From Chitinophagales bacterium (GTDB taxonomy: Bacteria; Bacteroidota; Bacteroidia; Chitinophagales; UBA2359), in NCBI GenBank assembly GCA_041392475.1, contig JAWKLZ010000003.1:579501-643500 (forward strand): a stretch of DNA of 64,000 nt, in the 5' to 3' direction. Below, one piece after another: positions 37,001 to 49,900 of the stretch. The notes under the pieces are model-generated. The model worked only from the letters and a program-made list of their open reading frames with translations. It was not told where the DNA came from and did not search any database. A program made the position numbers and the translations under genes. Positions within the stretch are counted from its first letter, which is position 1. Each line of letters starts with the position of its first letter.

Positions 37001-37244
37001 AAGGGCCACCAACTCTAAGGTTGGGAAGCGTAAAGGTGCCATTGTCACGAGTCGTTGTACCATAGCGTGTGCCAGAAGGTTCGTGTGTCGCAACGACTGC
37101 CGCAGCTACCAAATCTTCATCACCACTTTTACTAAGAACTGTTCCGCTAATGGTTGCGGTGGTAACTTGAGCAAAAAGGCAAGAAGGAAGACCTGTGAAA
37201 ATTACAAAAATAATAAGGCTGAAAAGTAATTTTTTGAAGTGCAT
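34083..37244 (-). CDS. Oar-like TonB-dependent outer-membrane receptor
   Basis: 1,053 residues from the ATG at 37244 (the TTG at 37250 is less likely). A signal peptide (FVIFTGLPSCLFAQ) precedes a carboxypeptidase-regulatory beta-sandwich (about 28-115, ATISGTVLSKSGDEDLVAAA), then a TonB plug (DIVITASPNSVMSS, LPTISRSASDFTRLTPSAS, VAPYDVTQAGFTGAAVNAVTK-like stretch) and a 22-strand-type barrel ending in an aromatic residue (WQAQIGLRYIF). This is the Oar/OmpA-related TonB group of Bacteroidota and Myxococcota; in Myxococcus Oar is needed for signal export or development. No SusD gene is adjacent, so a SusCD glycan system is not supported. It ends at a shared terminator and is divergent from the giant surface protein gene. 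Confidence 0.93.
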   Translation of the reverse strand: MHFKKLLFSLIIFVIFTGLPSCLFAQVTTATISGTVLSKSGDEDLVAAAVVATHEPSGTRYGTTTRDNGTFTLPNLRVGGPYTIQATYLGYKTSTYDNVFLTLGQKLTINFELESEDVQLDDIVITASPNSVMSSERTGAETNIGKDQLQKLPTISRSASDFTRLTPSASGNSFGGRNDQFNNFSLDGSIFNNPFGLDAATPGGQTDAQPVSLDAIEQINVSLAPYDVTQAGFTGAAVNAVTKSGTNELKGTVFGFYRNQDMTGSKVSGNDIFVPDLTQLQAGFSLGGALVKDKLFFFANFEIERREDLGSNFIAARPGLGGENVSRVEAADLEAVSNALSSRFGYNTGAYEGFLFDRDNEKGIFKLDWNVSDKHTLTATYNFLNALKQQPAHPSAIGRRGPDATTLQFRNSGYQINNKIQSGILELRSLFSNTVSNKLQVGLTSFRDSRDAFSDPFPVININRDGIRYIVAGHEPFSINNVLDQDVFQISDNLNIYSGDHTFTIGASLEKFSFNNSFNLGAYDAGSNVGGTFGPGFASVEAFVDSVSTGAFDDEVAFAQGIYADNEANGTWALAETNVGQLAFYAQDEWQMNSYFTLTYGVRIDQPLYFDTPEKIQEVIDRNCCFIPDLLYSDENGNPITFTHTQLPESSTLFSPRVGFNWDVKGNRSLQVRGGTGLFSGRLPFVWIGNQVANPNFFFYNVTHPDFKFPQVLRSNLGVDKKWENDWILSADVIYTKDVNGMMVRNFGIKPPTGTLQGVDNRAIYQASDRTNDFANNAYVFTNTDLGYSFNATLQLQRNWNNGLYTSIAYNYLDAKDASSIEAEISSDAYDRNPALGNVNQAVLSPSLYGNRHRIVGSAYKQFQYGTDNKWATSFALFFEYVEGGRFSYTYSGDINGDGSGLNDLLYIPTSSELNEMNFAGTDAEQTAQRNAFNAFIEQDDYLSANRGGYMEKYGILSPWYSTWDVRILQDLNFGEGKNKNTIQLSLDILNVGNLISSDWGVRQLPVNTQPVGVSVTDGIPTYGFDTALTNTFTDDFSLNSRWQAQIGLRYIF

Positions 37245-37947
37245 AAACAAATGTTTAAGGGGGTGAAAAATAGAATTAACAATGATTTAAGCGTGGGTTA
37301 ATTTTTACGCAAAAATAGAGAAAGCTATGTTAATGGTATGTTAATTCTGTATTAACCAAGTATGAAATAATCAGACAACACGGAACAAATGTTATAGGTT
37401 TTGCCGTAGTCTGAATCAATCCTTTTTTTTCAAAAATTGAAGTTGCCTAAATTATTAATGCTTTGTTATGTTTAACAAAATAGGTGGAGATTGTAGTTCT
37501 AAAAAATGGAAGTCAAGTATAAGAAAATGCTTATTTCTGCTCCATTTCACCAATAATAAGATTTTCTTTTCCTTCAAAATCAACAAAATAAAACTGTTTT
37601 TGACATTGAGATGATGCTTTTGGTATGATATTTGGAAAACATTGGATACTAATTAGGGCTTGTCCAAACTCTAACCAAGTTAAAACAAGTCCTCAATCAA
37701 TCTAACCACCTGACCACGATTTTACTTACTCCATACTTATTTTATATACTAATCGCCACATTTTTTGGTAGAATCACTAGTATAACCAATAACCACCGAA
37801 CACATTTTACTTACCTCATATTTACAAATAGTAACCGCCAAATTTAATGGCAGACTTACGCCTACAACCAACCACTAAGCACCACTTAACCAACTAATTA
37901 ATCGCCAAGCAACGAATCAACCAGTAATAAAAATATATGTGTTGACC
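37245..37947. other. Divergent intergenic region upstream of the giant gene and the TonB receptor
   Basis: About 700 nt with no supported gene. It must contain the promoters of both the TonB receptor (minus) and the giant surface protein (plus). A CAAAAATA at 37310-37317 fits a minus-strand TAnnTTTG element for the receptor but lacks a clear -33 partner. The last 230 nt are C- and A-rich on the plus strand and include a duplicated block (37719-37870). Frame of the giant gene is closed by TAA at 37876, so 37948 is its first possible ATG. Confidence 0.5.
37719..37870 (+). repeat. Duplicated leader block upstream of the giant gene
   Basis: Two imperfect copies about 82-85 nt apart: ATTTTACTTACTCCATA (37719 on) and ATTTTACTTACCTCATA (37804 on), followed in each by an AAtCGCCA...TGGtAGAnTnAC block (37751-37776; 37833-37859). 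Each copy can form a small hairpin (CCA/TGG; GCCA/TGGC). Position 80-230 nt before the ATG suggests an untranslated leader or duplicated operator. Confidence 0.5.
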
Positions 37948-40900
37948 ATGAATCCATTTACCCGAACTAAAAACAAGTCCATGAAAAAACAAGTACGACC
38001 AAAAACTTTCAGAAACATCCAATCCCAAAAGATGAAGTTATCAACCAAAAACAAAGGGGAAATAAGCCACCCCAAAAAGTGCATTTTATTGACCCTAATG
38101 CTGATGTCAGCATTACTCATTCAAAATCCTATTCATTTAGTAGCAGCAGATACACCTGTTACCTCTTTTTCTTCACTTCAATTGAAAGAAAAAAGCAATA
38201 TCCCAATCATGCTGCAAATCAATGTAATCAGCAACTTAGAGTGGATATCCAACTTTTTGTCCCCATTTGCCCATGTAAAAGCCGCCATTCTGCCGCCAGA
38301 AGGCACAGAAACCCAAACCAACTCAGTATTCTCAGAATACGGCTATGCCTGTTTCTTTGCCGATGAGTACAATGGAGGCAATATCTACGTTATTGAAAAT
38401 CCCGACAAAACACCCAAAAACAGTTCAGACTTTGATTTTGTCTATCAACCAAATATTACCCTAATTGTAGAATTGGTTATTTTCAACGACTTACTCTACT
38501 TATCCTATGCTAATGGAGACAATTTGGCGAGCTATAACCCTGCAACTGATGCGGTTTCGATTATCAACAGTTCAGGAGATTGGGGAACAGCCAATTCGCC
38601 CAGTAACTTGATTTTAGACAATATGTTTGGCTTAAATGTTGACATATTCAACAACAAAATTTATGGTACAGGACGAAACAGCGGAACTACTTATATCGCC
38701 CAAGTCGACTTAACTAAAGGACAATTTGTAAACAACGGTATCAACGGACAAGATTATCTTCCTCTGACCATCACAGGAAGCAATCCCAACAACTATATTT
38801 GGGGTGAACCCGAAGATATGGCAATCGAACCCTGTACTGGAGATGTTTATATTGCCACCGATCTCAAAAACAGCAACGGAACAGATGCAGGAAATGACTT
38901 CTTAATGAAACTTCCACCCAATTCAGGAAATGCCACCATCATTACCCAATTGAGCCAAGACGTAGATGGACTGGCATTTGACAATGATGGAAATTTGTAT
39001 GGCGTGGACGACCAATATTTTTTCCGCATCAATAAAACAACAGGTGTGATTTCGGAAATAACAGAAGTCGTCACTTCATGGACAACGAAGCCAGATTTTG
39101 AAGGGGTAGATTGTTTAATCAATCGTGCCCCTATCGCAGTTAACGACGACCACGGAGAAACCTGTATAAACACTTCTGTAGTCATTGATGTCATCAAAAA
39201 CGATGCAGACAACGAAGGCAACATGGATTTGACCACTCTCGAATTTGACCCAACCCCTGCAGGTTGGACAGTCAATATCAATACCTCTAATGGATATGTT
39301 ACTTTCACACCTCCTAACAATTTCACAGGCACAAAAACCTTCCAATACAAAGTATGTGACGATTACGACGGGTGTACACCGATTGAGTTTTGCAGCCCAA
39401 AAGCAACCGTCACCATTGAAGTAGTACCCGACGATTTGGCGATGAGTTTGAGCCAACTGCCCAGTTGCGATACCAATTGCGATGGAAAAATAATCATAGA
39501 ACCCATCAATGGAACACCACCTTATCAAGTAAGTTATTCAGGCACAAGCAGCGGAACAGTCACAAGCAGCAATTCCATTATCGAAATAACAGGCTTATGC
39601 GACGGAGATTACAATATCTTCCTACAAGACGGAACTGCCACCAACGCACCCGAGTACGTCAGCGGAGGAGTTTGCGACCCCGTCACAGGTACTCAAACCG
39701 TCTTTGAAGACTGTCAAGAGCCATTTGTATTTGAATGTGACGAAGGTGTAAGAGTTGACATGATAACCGAAGGAATGTACAATCAATCCACACACACCAT
39801 CAATATAGTCAGCTTGGTAAACGACCCCGAATTTGACGAAGATTTTGTCACCAAATTAGAACTCATTGCATATTACAAAGGCACTTCAGGTTTTCCGAAC
39901 AGTGTCAATTTTGCAGTTAACGGAACAATCCAAACCGCCTATCCACAACAAGATTCAGGTACAAAAGGCGCAACCTACTACCGAACTGTCTTTTTCTTCA
40001 ATGCACCAACAAATGTTACAACCTTTACTGTCACTCCAATTTCGGGTACAGCAATACGTTCAGTCGTTGCCTATGTATTCAGCGAACCACCAGGTTTTGA
40101 AGGGGCATTCTCTGGACAATTAGGCAAAATCACCAGTCTATACTGTTGCAGTGGCAGCACCAACGACATGATACCCGATGGCGTAGCAGACGACTGTGTG
40201 CAAGAAACATTCAGCGTACCACCAGCAGCAACTATCAGAGACATACACTTTGAATTTGCCTTCTCCGAATTTACGAACGATGGCAGAAACTCCTACGTGC
40301 GATTGACCCCCATAGGTGTATCTGGATACACACCAGCAGAAGCATGGTTCAACGTCCAAAACGCAGGACATGAAGCCGCAATCGGTGAAATCACCATGCA
40401 AGACGTTCCTGCTTCTGTCACCCAAATCGAAGTCTTAGTATGTTCCAGAGGAACAGCTGCAAACCCCAACGGCAAAAATGGACAATCAGCCGTTTACGCA
40501 GGGGTTTTTGTAGATGCCTCCGAAACCTGTCTATTGACATGCAGCACCGTATTGAATCCAGTTACTCAGCCTTCATGTGGCGAAAGCAACGGATCAATCA
40601 CTGCCCAAGTAGGCGGTCCAAACGGAACTTACACATACACCTTCACCCCCCCAATAGGCGCACCAATCGTCACTACCACAACCGACAAAACGCAAGTTTA
40701 CAACAATTTGCCTCCAGGTGAATATCAATTGTACGTTGAAGGCCCATTCAGTTGTGAAGATGATTTCCAAAGTATTCTACTAGAAAACACACAAGAAGGT
40801 TGCAACCAATCGCCCAACTGCAATACCATTGCAAAAAGTAAACAATTGGCAAGCGGCAGCATCACCTTCAGTATATACGATTTTGTATCTGACCCCGATG

Positions 40901-43900
40901 GCCAAAGCGACATTGATGTAAGCACATTGACCTTCAACAATCTCGAACCGTCCACCGCAGGAACAATCAGTAAAAATGGTGCAAATGTCACCTTCACACC
41001 AGCTCCGTTGTTTATCGGCACTGCAAGCTTCGATTACAGCATAGCCGACCAAGACGGTGAAATCTGCAATGGAACAGGAACATTCACCATCAAATCCATT
41101 CCTCCTACTGGCCCTACTCCAGTAGTATGTTCAGATGTGTTGCAACTATCCACTCCTTGTTATGTCAATGGCGACCCATTAGCAGGTGGAGGAAGTGGAA
41201 CAGCAGTAGCCTATGTTTCATTCCCATACAACAGTTCAGGAACAGCACAAGGCAATCCAAATATCAAAAAAGTAACCGCAGACAAAGTTGGTTCTGTTTG
41301 GGGAGTAGCCTACCAAAGCTCTACCAAAACCCTCTATACCTCTGCTTTCTTAAAACGACACGTTGGTTACGGTCCATTAGGCGTAGGCGGTATTTACGCC
41401 ATCAACAACAACACCATTTCCTCTACATTACCCGTTACCCCATTGATAGACCTAAGCACTTTGGGCGTAAATGTGGGAAGCGACACAAGAACCCCAACCT
41501 CTCCACCCATGAACGACCCCAACGAATTGGCAAAAGAGCCAGGTCTTCCTTCATGGGATGCACTGGCTTTTGAAGCAGTCGGAAAGCGTTCTTTGGGTGA
41601 CTTAGATATTTCAGAAGACGAAACTACCCTATACACAGTCAACCTTTTCCAAAAAGAATTGGTTGCCATCAACATTGCAGGGACAAACCCAACCTTGACC
41701 TATAAAATCACCATTCCAGACCCAGGATGTTCAGACGGTGATTACCGACCATTTGGCTTGAAAGTTTATGGCGGTTTGGTCTATGTAGGTATCGTTTGTT
41801 CGGCCGAAACCTCACAAAGCACAGACGATCTTTGGGCGCATGTCATGGCCTACAATGGTTCAACATGGACACCCATCTTCAATTTCGCATTGGATTATCC
41901 AAGAGGAAAAGTAGGTGGCAATCAATCAGAAGATGCAGAATGGCTACCGTGGCACGATACCTACTCCACTATTTCAAACGAAGCACAATATGGAATCTAT
42001 CCACAGCCAATTTTGTCCGACATCGAATTTGATGTGGACGGAGCGATGATTTTGGCATTTATGGACAGAAACGGGCATCAAGTAGGAGCAAACAACTACC
42101 TGCCAGGTAGTTATCCTTCAACAAACTCTTTGACCCAAGCCCAAACAGCAGGCGACATCTTGCGAGTTTGCAACAACAACGGCTGTTTTGAATTGGAGAG
42201 CAATGGAGGCTGCGATGGTTTAACCACAAGTCTAGGCCAAGGCAGCGGACAAGGTCCAGGCGGAGGTGAATTTTATTGGGGAGAAGTTTGGGATTACAAT
42301 CCCTTCCAACCCTATAGCGGCTACCACCAAGAAACAAGTTTTGGAGGCATCGCCCTTCACCCAGGTTCTGGCGAAGTAGCTTTAGTAGCCATGAATCCCA
42401 ACAACAACCAAGCAAATGCAGGCGGAATCTTATGGTTGAGCAATATCAACGGAAGCCGCACCAAAAGCAGTTTCCAACTCTATGCAGGAAATGCTCCTTC
42501 AACAGGAAAAGCAAACGGCTTAGGAGATTTGGAAGTATTCTGCCAAGAAGAACCCCAATCAGAACCTCCCGTTTGTAACGCTATTACAGGAAGCGTACAA
42601 AAAAGCAACGATTTTGTATTCGACATTTATACTTATGTTTCAGACCCCGATGGACAAGGAGACCTCAATCTCGGAAGTTTGGTATTCTCCAATATCCAAC
42701 CCTCCAATGCAGGTTTATTCACCCAAAATGGCGCTGAAATCACCTTCAATACTTCCTCCACCTTCATCGGCACCGTCACCTTCAACTACACCATTGAAGA
42801 CCAAGCAGGAATCTCCTGCTCCAATACAGGAACAATTGAAGTCACCGACCCATGTGCAGGAGGTTTCGACCTTTTGACCCAAAAAACCGACCCAACATCG
42901 GGTGGCGGGGGCAACAACGGAAGCATTGTAGCAGAAGCCCAAAACGGACATCCACCTTACACCTACACCCTAAGCGGTGATGGCACAGGAACAAACGCCA
43001 CAGGAAACTTCAACAACCTAAGCGCAGGAACATACCTCGTTACAGCAGTAGATGATGAAGGATGTCAAGAACAAACAAGTGTGGTACTCAACTTGATATG
43101 TGAATTAGATGCAACTTTCACCAAAACAAAAGTAAGCTGCAAAGGCGGAAATGACGGAACAGCCACTGCAACAGCCGTTGACGGTTTAGCACCATTCACC
43201 TATACTTGGAGCAATGGATTCACCGAAACAAAAAGCGGGCCTTCCACTGCAACAGGTTTGGCAGCAGGCCCTTACACTGTCAATGTCGTTGACGCTCTGG
43301 GGTGTGAAAAAGAACGCACCGTCACCGTACTCGAACCAACCGACCTATTGACCAGTTTCACCGTCCAAAATGCCACAACCGTTGGCGGCAACCAAGGCGA
43401 AATCAACGTTTCAGCTTCAGGTGGAACAAGCCCTTACAGCTACGTACTTAGCCCAGGAAACGTCACCAACAACACAGGCAACTTTACAGGCTTAACTGCA
43501 GGAACTTACAGCGTGACCGTCAAAGATGCCAATGATTGCGAAGCAGTCATCAACAGCATTATCATCAACGAGCCAGGCTGCTCAGTCGATGTAGTCGTAA
43601 GCGATTCCCAAAATGTGGACTGCAACGGCAACAGCACAGGTTCAGCCACTGCTACCGCTTCGGGCGGAAATGCCCCTTACACCTACCAATGGAAAAACGC
43701 AGGTGGAACGACCATCAGCACAACAGCAAGCATCAGCAATGTCCCCGCAGGAACTTACACCATCACCGTCTTTTCAGACAATGGCAACTGTTCCAAATCC
43801 GCATCGGTTCAAATCACCGAACCATCCGTATTGACCGCCAGCATTGCAGTCACCAACATCACCTGCAATGGTTTCGACAACGGACAATTGGACTTAACCG

Positions 43901-46900
43901 TAAGTGGAGGAACTTCTCCTTACAAATACAATTGGAACAACATTGCAGGAACCAACAATCCGCAAGACCAAACAGGATTACAGCCAGGAACCTATACCGT
44001 AGTCGTCACAGACTTCAATGGATGTCAAGTCACCAAAACCGCAACTGTCAATGAACCCGATGCGCTCAATATCATCACCATTTCCGAAAACCAACCCACC
44101 GCAGCAGGCAACGACGGCTCGATTACCGTCAATGCAGAAGGCGGAACGGGCGTTTTGATATACAACTGGAACAACGGTCAAACGGGACCAGCCGCCACCA
44201 ATCTGTCAGAAGGAACATACATTGTCACCGTCACAGATGTAAACGGCTGTACCGAATCCAAAACCTTCAACCTCATCAATCCATGTACTGGCGGTTTCAA
44301 TCTTGCTACCCAAAAAACCGACCCAACTTCAAGCGGAGGCGGCAACAACGGAAGCATTGAAGCAACCGCAACAGGAGGCGAAGCACCTTATACCTACACT
44401 TTAAGCGGCGATGGTTCTGGCACCAACAGCACAGGAACATTCAACAACTTAAATGCAGGAACTTACACCGTCACTGCAATTGATGCCGATGGATGTCAGG
44501 AAGTGACCAGCGTAGTCTTAAACTTGATTTGTGAATTGGATGCCACTTTCACCAAAACAAATGTAAACTGCAATGAAGGAAACGATGGTACTGCCACTGC
44601 CACTGCAATAAACGGCACAGCACCTTTCACCTTCATTTGGAGCAATGGCACAACAGAAACCACAAGCGGAACTTCTACCATTTCAGGCTTAGAAGCAGGA
44701 CCCTATACGGTCAATGTAGTTGATGCTTTGGGATGCGAAAAAGAACGCACCGTCACCATCACCGAACCGACCGCAGTAGCCACTTCCTTCAATGTCGAAC
44801 CAGCTACAACCGTAGGCGGCAGCAATGGCGAAATCAGCGTTTCAGCTTCGGGTGGGACACCAAACTATACTTTCACTTTGAACCCAGGCAATGTCACCAA
44901 CAGCACAGGTAATTTCACAGGTTTATCGGCAGATACTTACACCGTTTTGGTCAAAGATGCCAACAACTGCCCCATCGAAATCAGTGGAATCATCGTCAAT
45001 GAGCCAGGATGCGAAGTAGAAGCAGCCATCAGCAGTTCCCAAAACGTGGACTGCAATGGTAACAGCACAGGTTCAGCCACCGTCACCGCAGTTGGAGGAA
45101 ACCAACCCTATACCTATGAGTGGAAAAACTCCGAAGGCACAGTAGTAGGCACAACAGCAACCGTCAGCAACTTACCAGCCAATACATACATCGCCACCGT
45201 CTTTTCCGACAACGGCAATTGTTCTGCTGCTGCCTCTATCCAAATTTCTCAACCTTCTGTATTGGCAGCCGAAATTGCAGTGACAGACATTACCTGTTTT
45301 GGCTTCGACAACGGACAAGTGGATTTGACCGTCAATGGCGGAACATCCCCCTACAACTACGATTGGGGCAATTTGCCAGGAACAAACAATCCACAAGACC
45401 AAACCGACTTAGCTCCCGATACCTACAATGTACTGGTAACAGATGCAAACGGCTGTACAGTTTTGACCAGCGGAACAGTAGAAGAACCTGGTCCAATCAC
45501 CATTACCTTAGTCGAATTGAACCAACCTTCTGCTGCCAACAACAACGGCTCAATTGAAGTAGCCTATTCAGGTGGAAAAGGCGTATTGACTGCCGTTTGG
45601 AGCAATGGACAAACAGGAACAACCGCAACAGGTTTATCCGCAGGAACTTACACCGTCAATGTAACAGACGTAAACAATTGTGTAACCTCCAAATCCTATA
45701 CCCTCATCAATCCATGTGCAGGCGGCTTGACCCTTTCGACCTCCAAAACCGACCCTACATCCAGTGGAGGCGGCAACAATGGTAGCATCACTGCAACCAC
45801 TACAGGCGGAACATCACCCTATACTTACACACTTGGAGGAGACGGTTCGGATACCAGCCCAACAGGACAATTCACAAGCCTTGGAGCAGGAACCTACACC
45901 ATTGAAGTAGAAGATGTGAATGGTTGTACCAATTTGACAAGCGTAGTCCTCAGCACCGTTTGCGAATTGGGAATTACCTTTGAAAAAACAAACGTAAACT
46001 GCAAAGATGGCGAAGATGGTTCTGCTACTGCCACTGCAACAAACGGTTTAGCACCATTCACCTTCAATTGGAGCAATGGATTTTCCGAAAACACAAGTGG
46101 CACTGCAACCATTGAAAATTTGGAGGCAGGAACTTACACCGTTGAAGTGATAGACGCATTGGGTTGTCAAAAACAAAGCAGTGTTATCATCACCGAACCG
46201 ACCAACATTTCACCGAGTTTCACCTCACAAAACGTGAGCACAGTAGGAGGCACAGATGGCAGCATCAACATTTCTGCAACAGGCGGAACAGCCCCTTACA
46301 CCTTCACCCTGAATCCTGGCAATGTAGAAAGCACCGATGGATTTTTTGACAACCTCAGTGCTGCAACCTATTCTGTCACAGTCAAAGATGCCAACGATTG
46401 CGAAGTCGTGGTAAGCGGCATCATTGTAGGACAACCCACTTGTAGCATCAGTGTAGTCGTCAGCGATTCCGAAAATGTGGACTGCAATGGCAACAGCACA
46501 GGTTCTGCAACGGCATTGGCTTCAGGCGGAAACCAACCTTACGCTTATGTATGGAAAAATGCAGGTGGAACAACCGTAGGAACAACGGCAACGGTAAACA
46601 ATCTACCAAAAGGAACTTACGTAGTCACCGCTTCTTCCGACAATGGCAACTGTACCGCAACCGCCTCCATACAGATAACCCAACCTTCTGTATTGAACGC
46701 CAGCATTGCAGTCACCAACATCACCTGCAACAACTTCAACAACGGACAATTAGACCTCACCGTAAGCGGCGGAACATCGCCCTACAACTATGATTGGGAC
46801 AACCTTGCAGGAACAGACGACCCACAAGACCAAACAGGTTTAGCACAAGGAACGTATGCCGTAATCGTGACCGACGCCAACGGTTGTACCGTCACCAAAA

Positions 46901-49900
46901 CAGCAACAGTCAATAACCCAGCACCGATTGCGATTAGCTTAACAGCCAAAACTGACCCAACCGCAGCAGGCAATGACGGTTCTATCATCGTCAATGCAGC
47001 AGGCGGAACAGGCATTTTGACCTACTCTTGGAACACAGGGCAAACAGGCCCAGCCATTACCAACCTGACAGAAGGCACTTACACCGTCACCGTCAAAGAC
47101 GTAAACGGATGTACCGAATCTGCTACCTACACTTTGGTCAATCCATGTGCAAGCGGCATGACCCTAACGACCCAAAAAGTCGACCCAACTTCTGGAGGAG
47201 GCGGCAACAACGGCAACATCACCGCAACGGCAAACAACGGCAACGCACCCTACACCTACACTTTAAGTGGTGATGGTTCGGGAACAAACAGCACAGGCGT
47301 ATTCAACAACCTAAGCGCAGGAACATACATCATTACCGTTGTGGACGACGAAGATTGCCAAACACAAACAAGCGTAGTCTTGAACCTAATTTGTGAATTG
47401 GATGCAACTTTCACCAAAAACAATGTAAGCTGCAAAGAAGGAAACAACGGTTCAGCTACTGCAACAGCAATAGACGGAACAGCACCATTCACTTTCACTT
47501 GGAGCAACGGCTTTACAGAATCAACCAGCGGAACTTCCACTGCAACAGGTTTATCCGCAGGTCCATACACCGTCAATGTCGTGGACGCTTTGGGATGTGA
47601 AAAAGAAAGAACAGTCACCATTCTTGAGCCTTCAAGCATTTTGACCACACTTTCTACAACAGACGTAAGCACCACAGGCGGTACAAACGGTTCAATCACC
47701 GTCACTGCTTCGGGCGGAACAGCACCCTATACCTTCACTTTGGGAGGCAATGGCTCTGGTACAAACAGCACAGGAACATTCAACAACCTAAGCGCAGGAC
47801 AATACAGCGTCACCGTTACAGATGACAACGATTGCCCAACAGTCGTAAGCGGAATCATCATCAACGAGCCAGGTTGCACCGTTCAAGCAATCATCACCAA
47901 CTCCGAAAATGTGGATTGCAATGGCAACAGCACAGGTTCAGCAACCGTTACCCCATCAGGCGGAAACGCACCTTACACCTACCAATGGAAAAATGCGGGC
48001 GGAACAGTCGTAGCAACTACTGCAACAGCCGATAACTTGCCCGCAGGAACTTACACCATCACCGTATTTTCTGATGGCGGAAACTGTTCCAACAGCAATT
48101 CCATTCAAATCACCCAACCGTCCATTTTGAGCGCAAGCATTGCAGTGAGCAACATCACTTGCTTTGGCTTCAACAATGGCGAAGTTGATTTGACCATCAA
48201 TGGAGGAACAACCCCATACACTTACAGTTGGAACAACCTTTCAGGCACTGGACAACCACAAGACCAAACGGGATTATCGGAAGGTTTATACATCGTCAAT
48301 ATCACCGATGCCAACGGTTGCACAACTTCTGCACAAGGATTTGTAGAAGAACCCGATGCCATCAGCATTCAAACCCTCAACATCAACACGCCAACGGCTG
48401 CCAACAACAACGGTTCTATTACCGTTGAAGCAACAGGCGGAACAGGCGTATTGAACTACACTTGGTCGCCAAGCGGTCAAACAGGACAAACGGCTTCCAA
48501 TTTGGGCGCAGGTACACACACCGTACAAGTCACAGACGTAAACGGTTGTACCAAATCCAAAACCTTTATTTTGGACAATCCATGTGAAGCAGGCTTAGGT
48601 TTGACAACCGAAAAAACCGACCCAACTTCAAGCGGAGGCGGCAACAACGGTTCTATTGTAGCAGAAACCAATGGTGGAACTGCACCCATCGTCTATACAT
48701 TGAGCGGAGCAGCATCGGCCACCAATCAAACAGGCGTATTCAACAACCTCAATGCAGGAACTTACACTGTTTCTGCCAAAGATGCCAACGATTGTTCCGA
48801 AAGCACAAGCGTTGTTTTGAATTTGATTTGTGAATTGGAAGTAGAATTCAACCCAACCAATGCAAGCTGCAACGACGGCACAGACGGCTCAGCCACTGCA
48901 ACAGCAACAGGCGGAACAGCACCGTTCACCTTCTCTTGGAGCAACAATACAACAGATGCCAACAACCAAACAGGCGTTTCGACCATCTCCAACCTACCCG
49001 CAGGAACTTACACCGTGAATGTTGTGGACGCTTTGGGATGTGAAAAAGAACGCACCGTCACCATTTTTGAGCCAAATAGCATCAATGCCTCTCACATCAC
49101 AAGTGACGCAACAACCACAGGCGGCAACGAAGGCTCGATTACCGTCACCACATCAGGCGGAACAGCACCTTACAGCTACACACTCACTCCAGGAAATGTG
49201 ACCAACAGCACAGGTCAATTCACAGGCTTAACAGCAGGTACTTATAGTGTAGTCGTCAAAGATGCCAACGATTGCGAAGTCGAAATAAGTGGAATCATTA
49301 TCAACGAGCCAGGCTGCAATTTGCAAGCAGTCATCTCCAATGTCCAGCACATTGACTGCAAAGGCAACAACACAGGTTCGGCAAGTGCTTTGGTCACAGG
49401 CGGAAACGCACCTTATACCTATCAATGGAAAAACGCTGGTGGAACAGTCGTTTCTTCAACGGAAAATGCGACCAACCTCATTGCAGGAACCTATGTATTG
49501 AAGGTGACATCCGATGGCGGCAATTGCATTTCAACGGCTTCCATCCAAATCACCGAACCATCCAAACTCAGTGCCGAAATTGCAGTAAGCGATATTACTT
49601 GTTTTGGCTACGACGATGGACAAGTGGATTTGACCGTCACAGGCGGAACACCTCCTTACAACTACGATTGGGATAACTTGTCAGGAACAAGCAACCCACA
49701 AGACCAAGTAGATTTGGCGCAAGGTACTTACTCTGTAATCGTAACAGATGCCAACAATTGTACGGCTACTGCAACGGGAACAGTCGACGAGCCAGAATTG
49801 ATTGAAATTACATTAGTCACCAAAACAGAACCTTCTGCAACAGGAGGCGATGGCAGCATCGAAATTTCTGTATCGGGCGGCACAGGCGTATTGAGCATTG

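Noticed and set aside
34083..37244. A SusC/SusD glycan uptake pair
   Set aside because: The receptor is Oar-like, no SusD gene is adjacent and no glycoside hydrolase is nearby.
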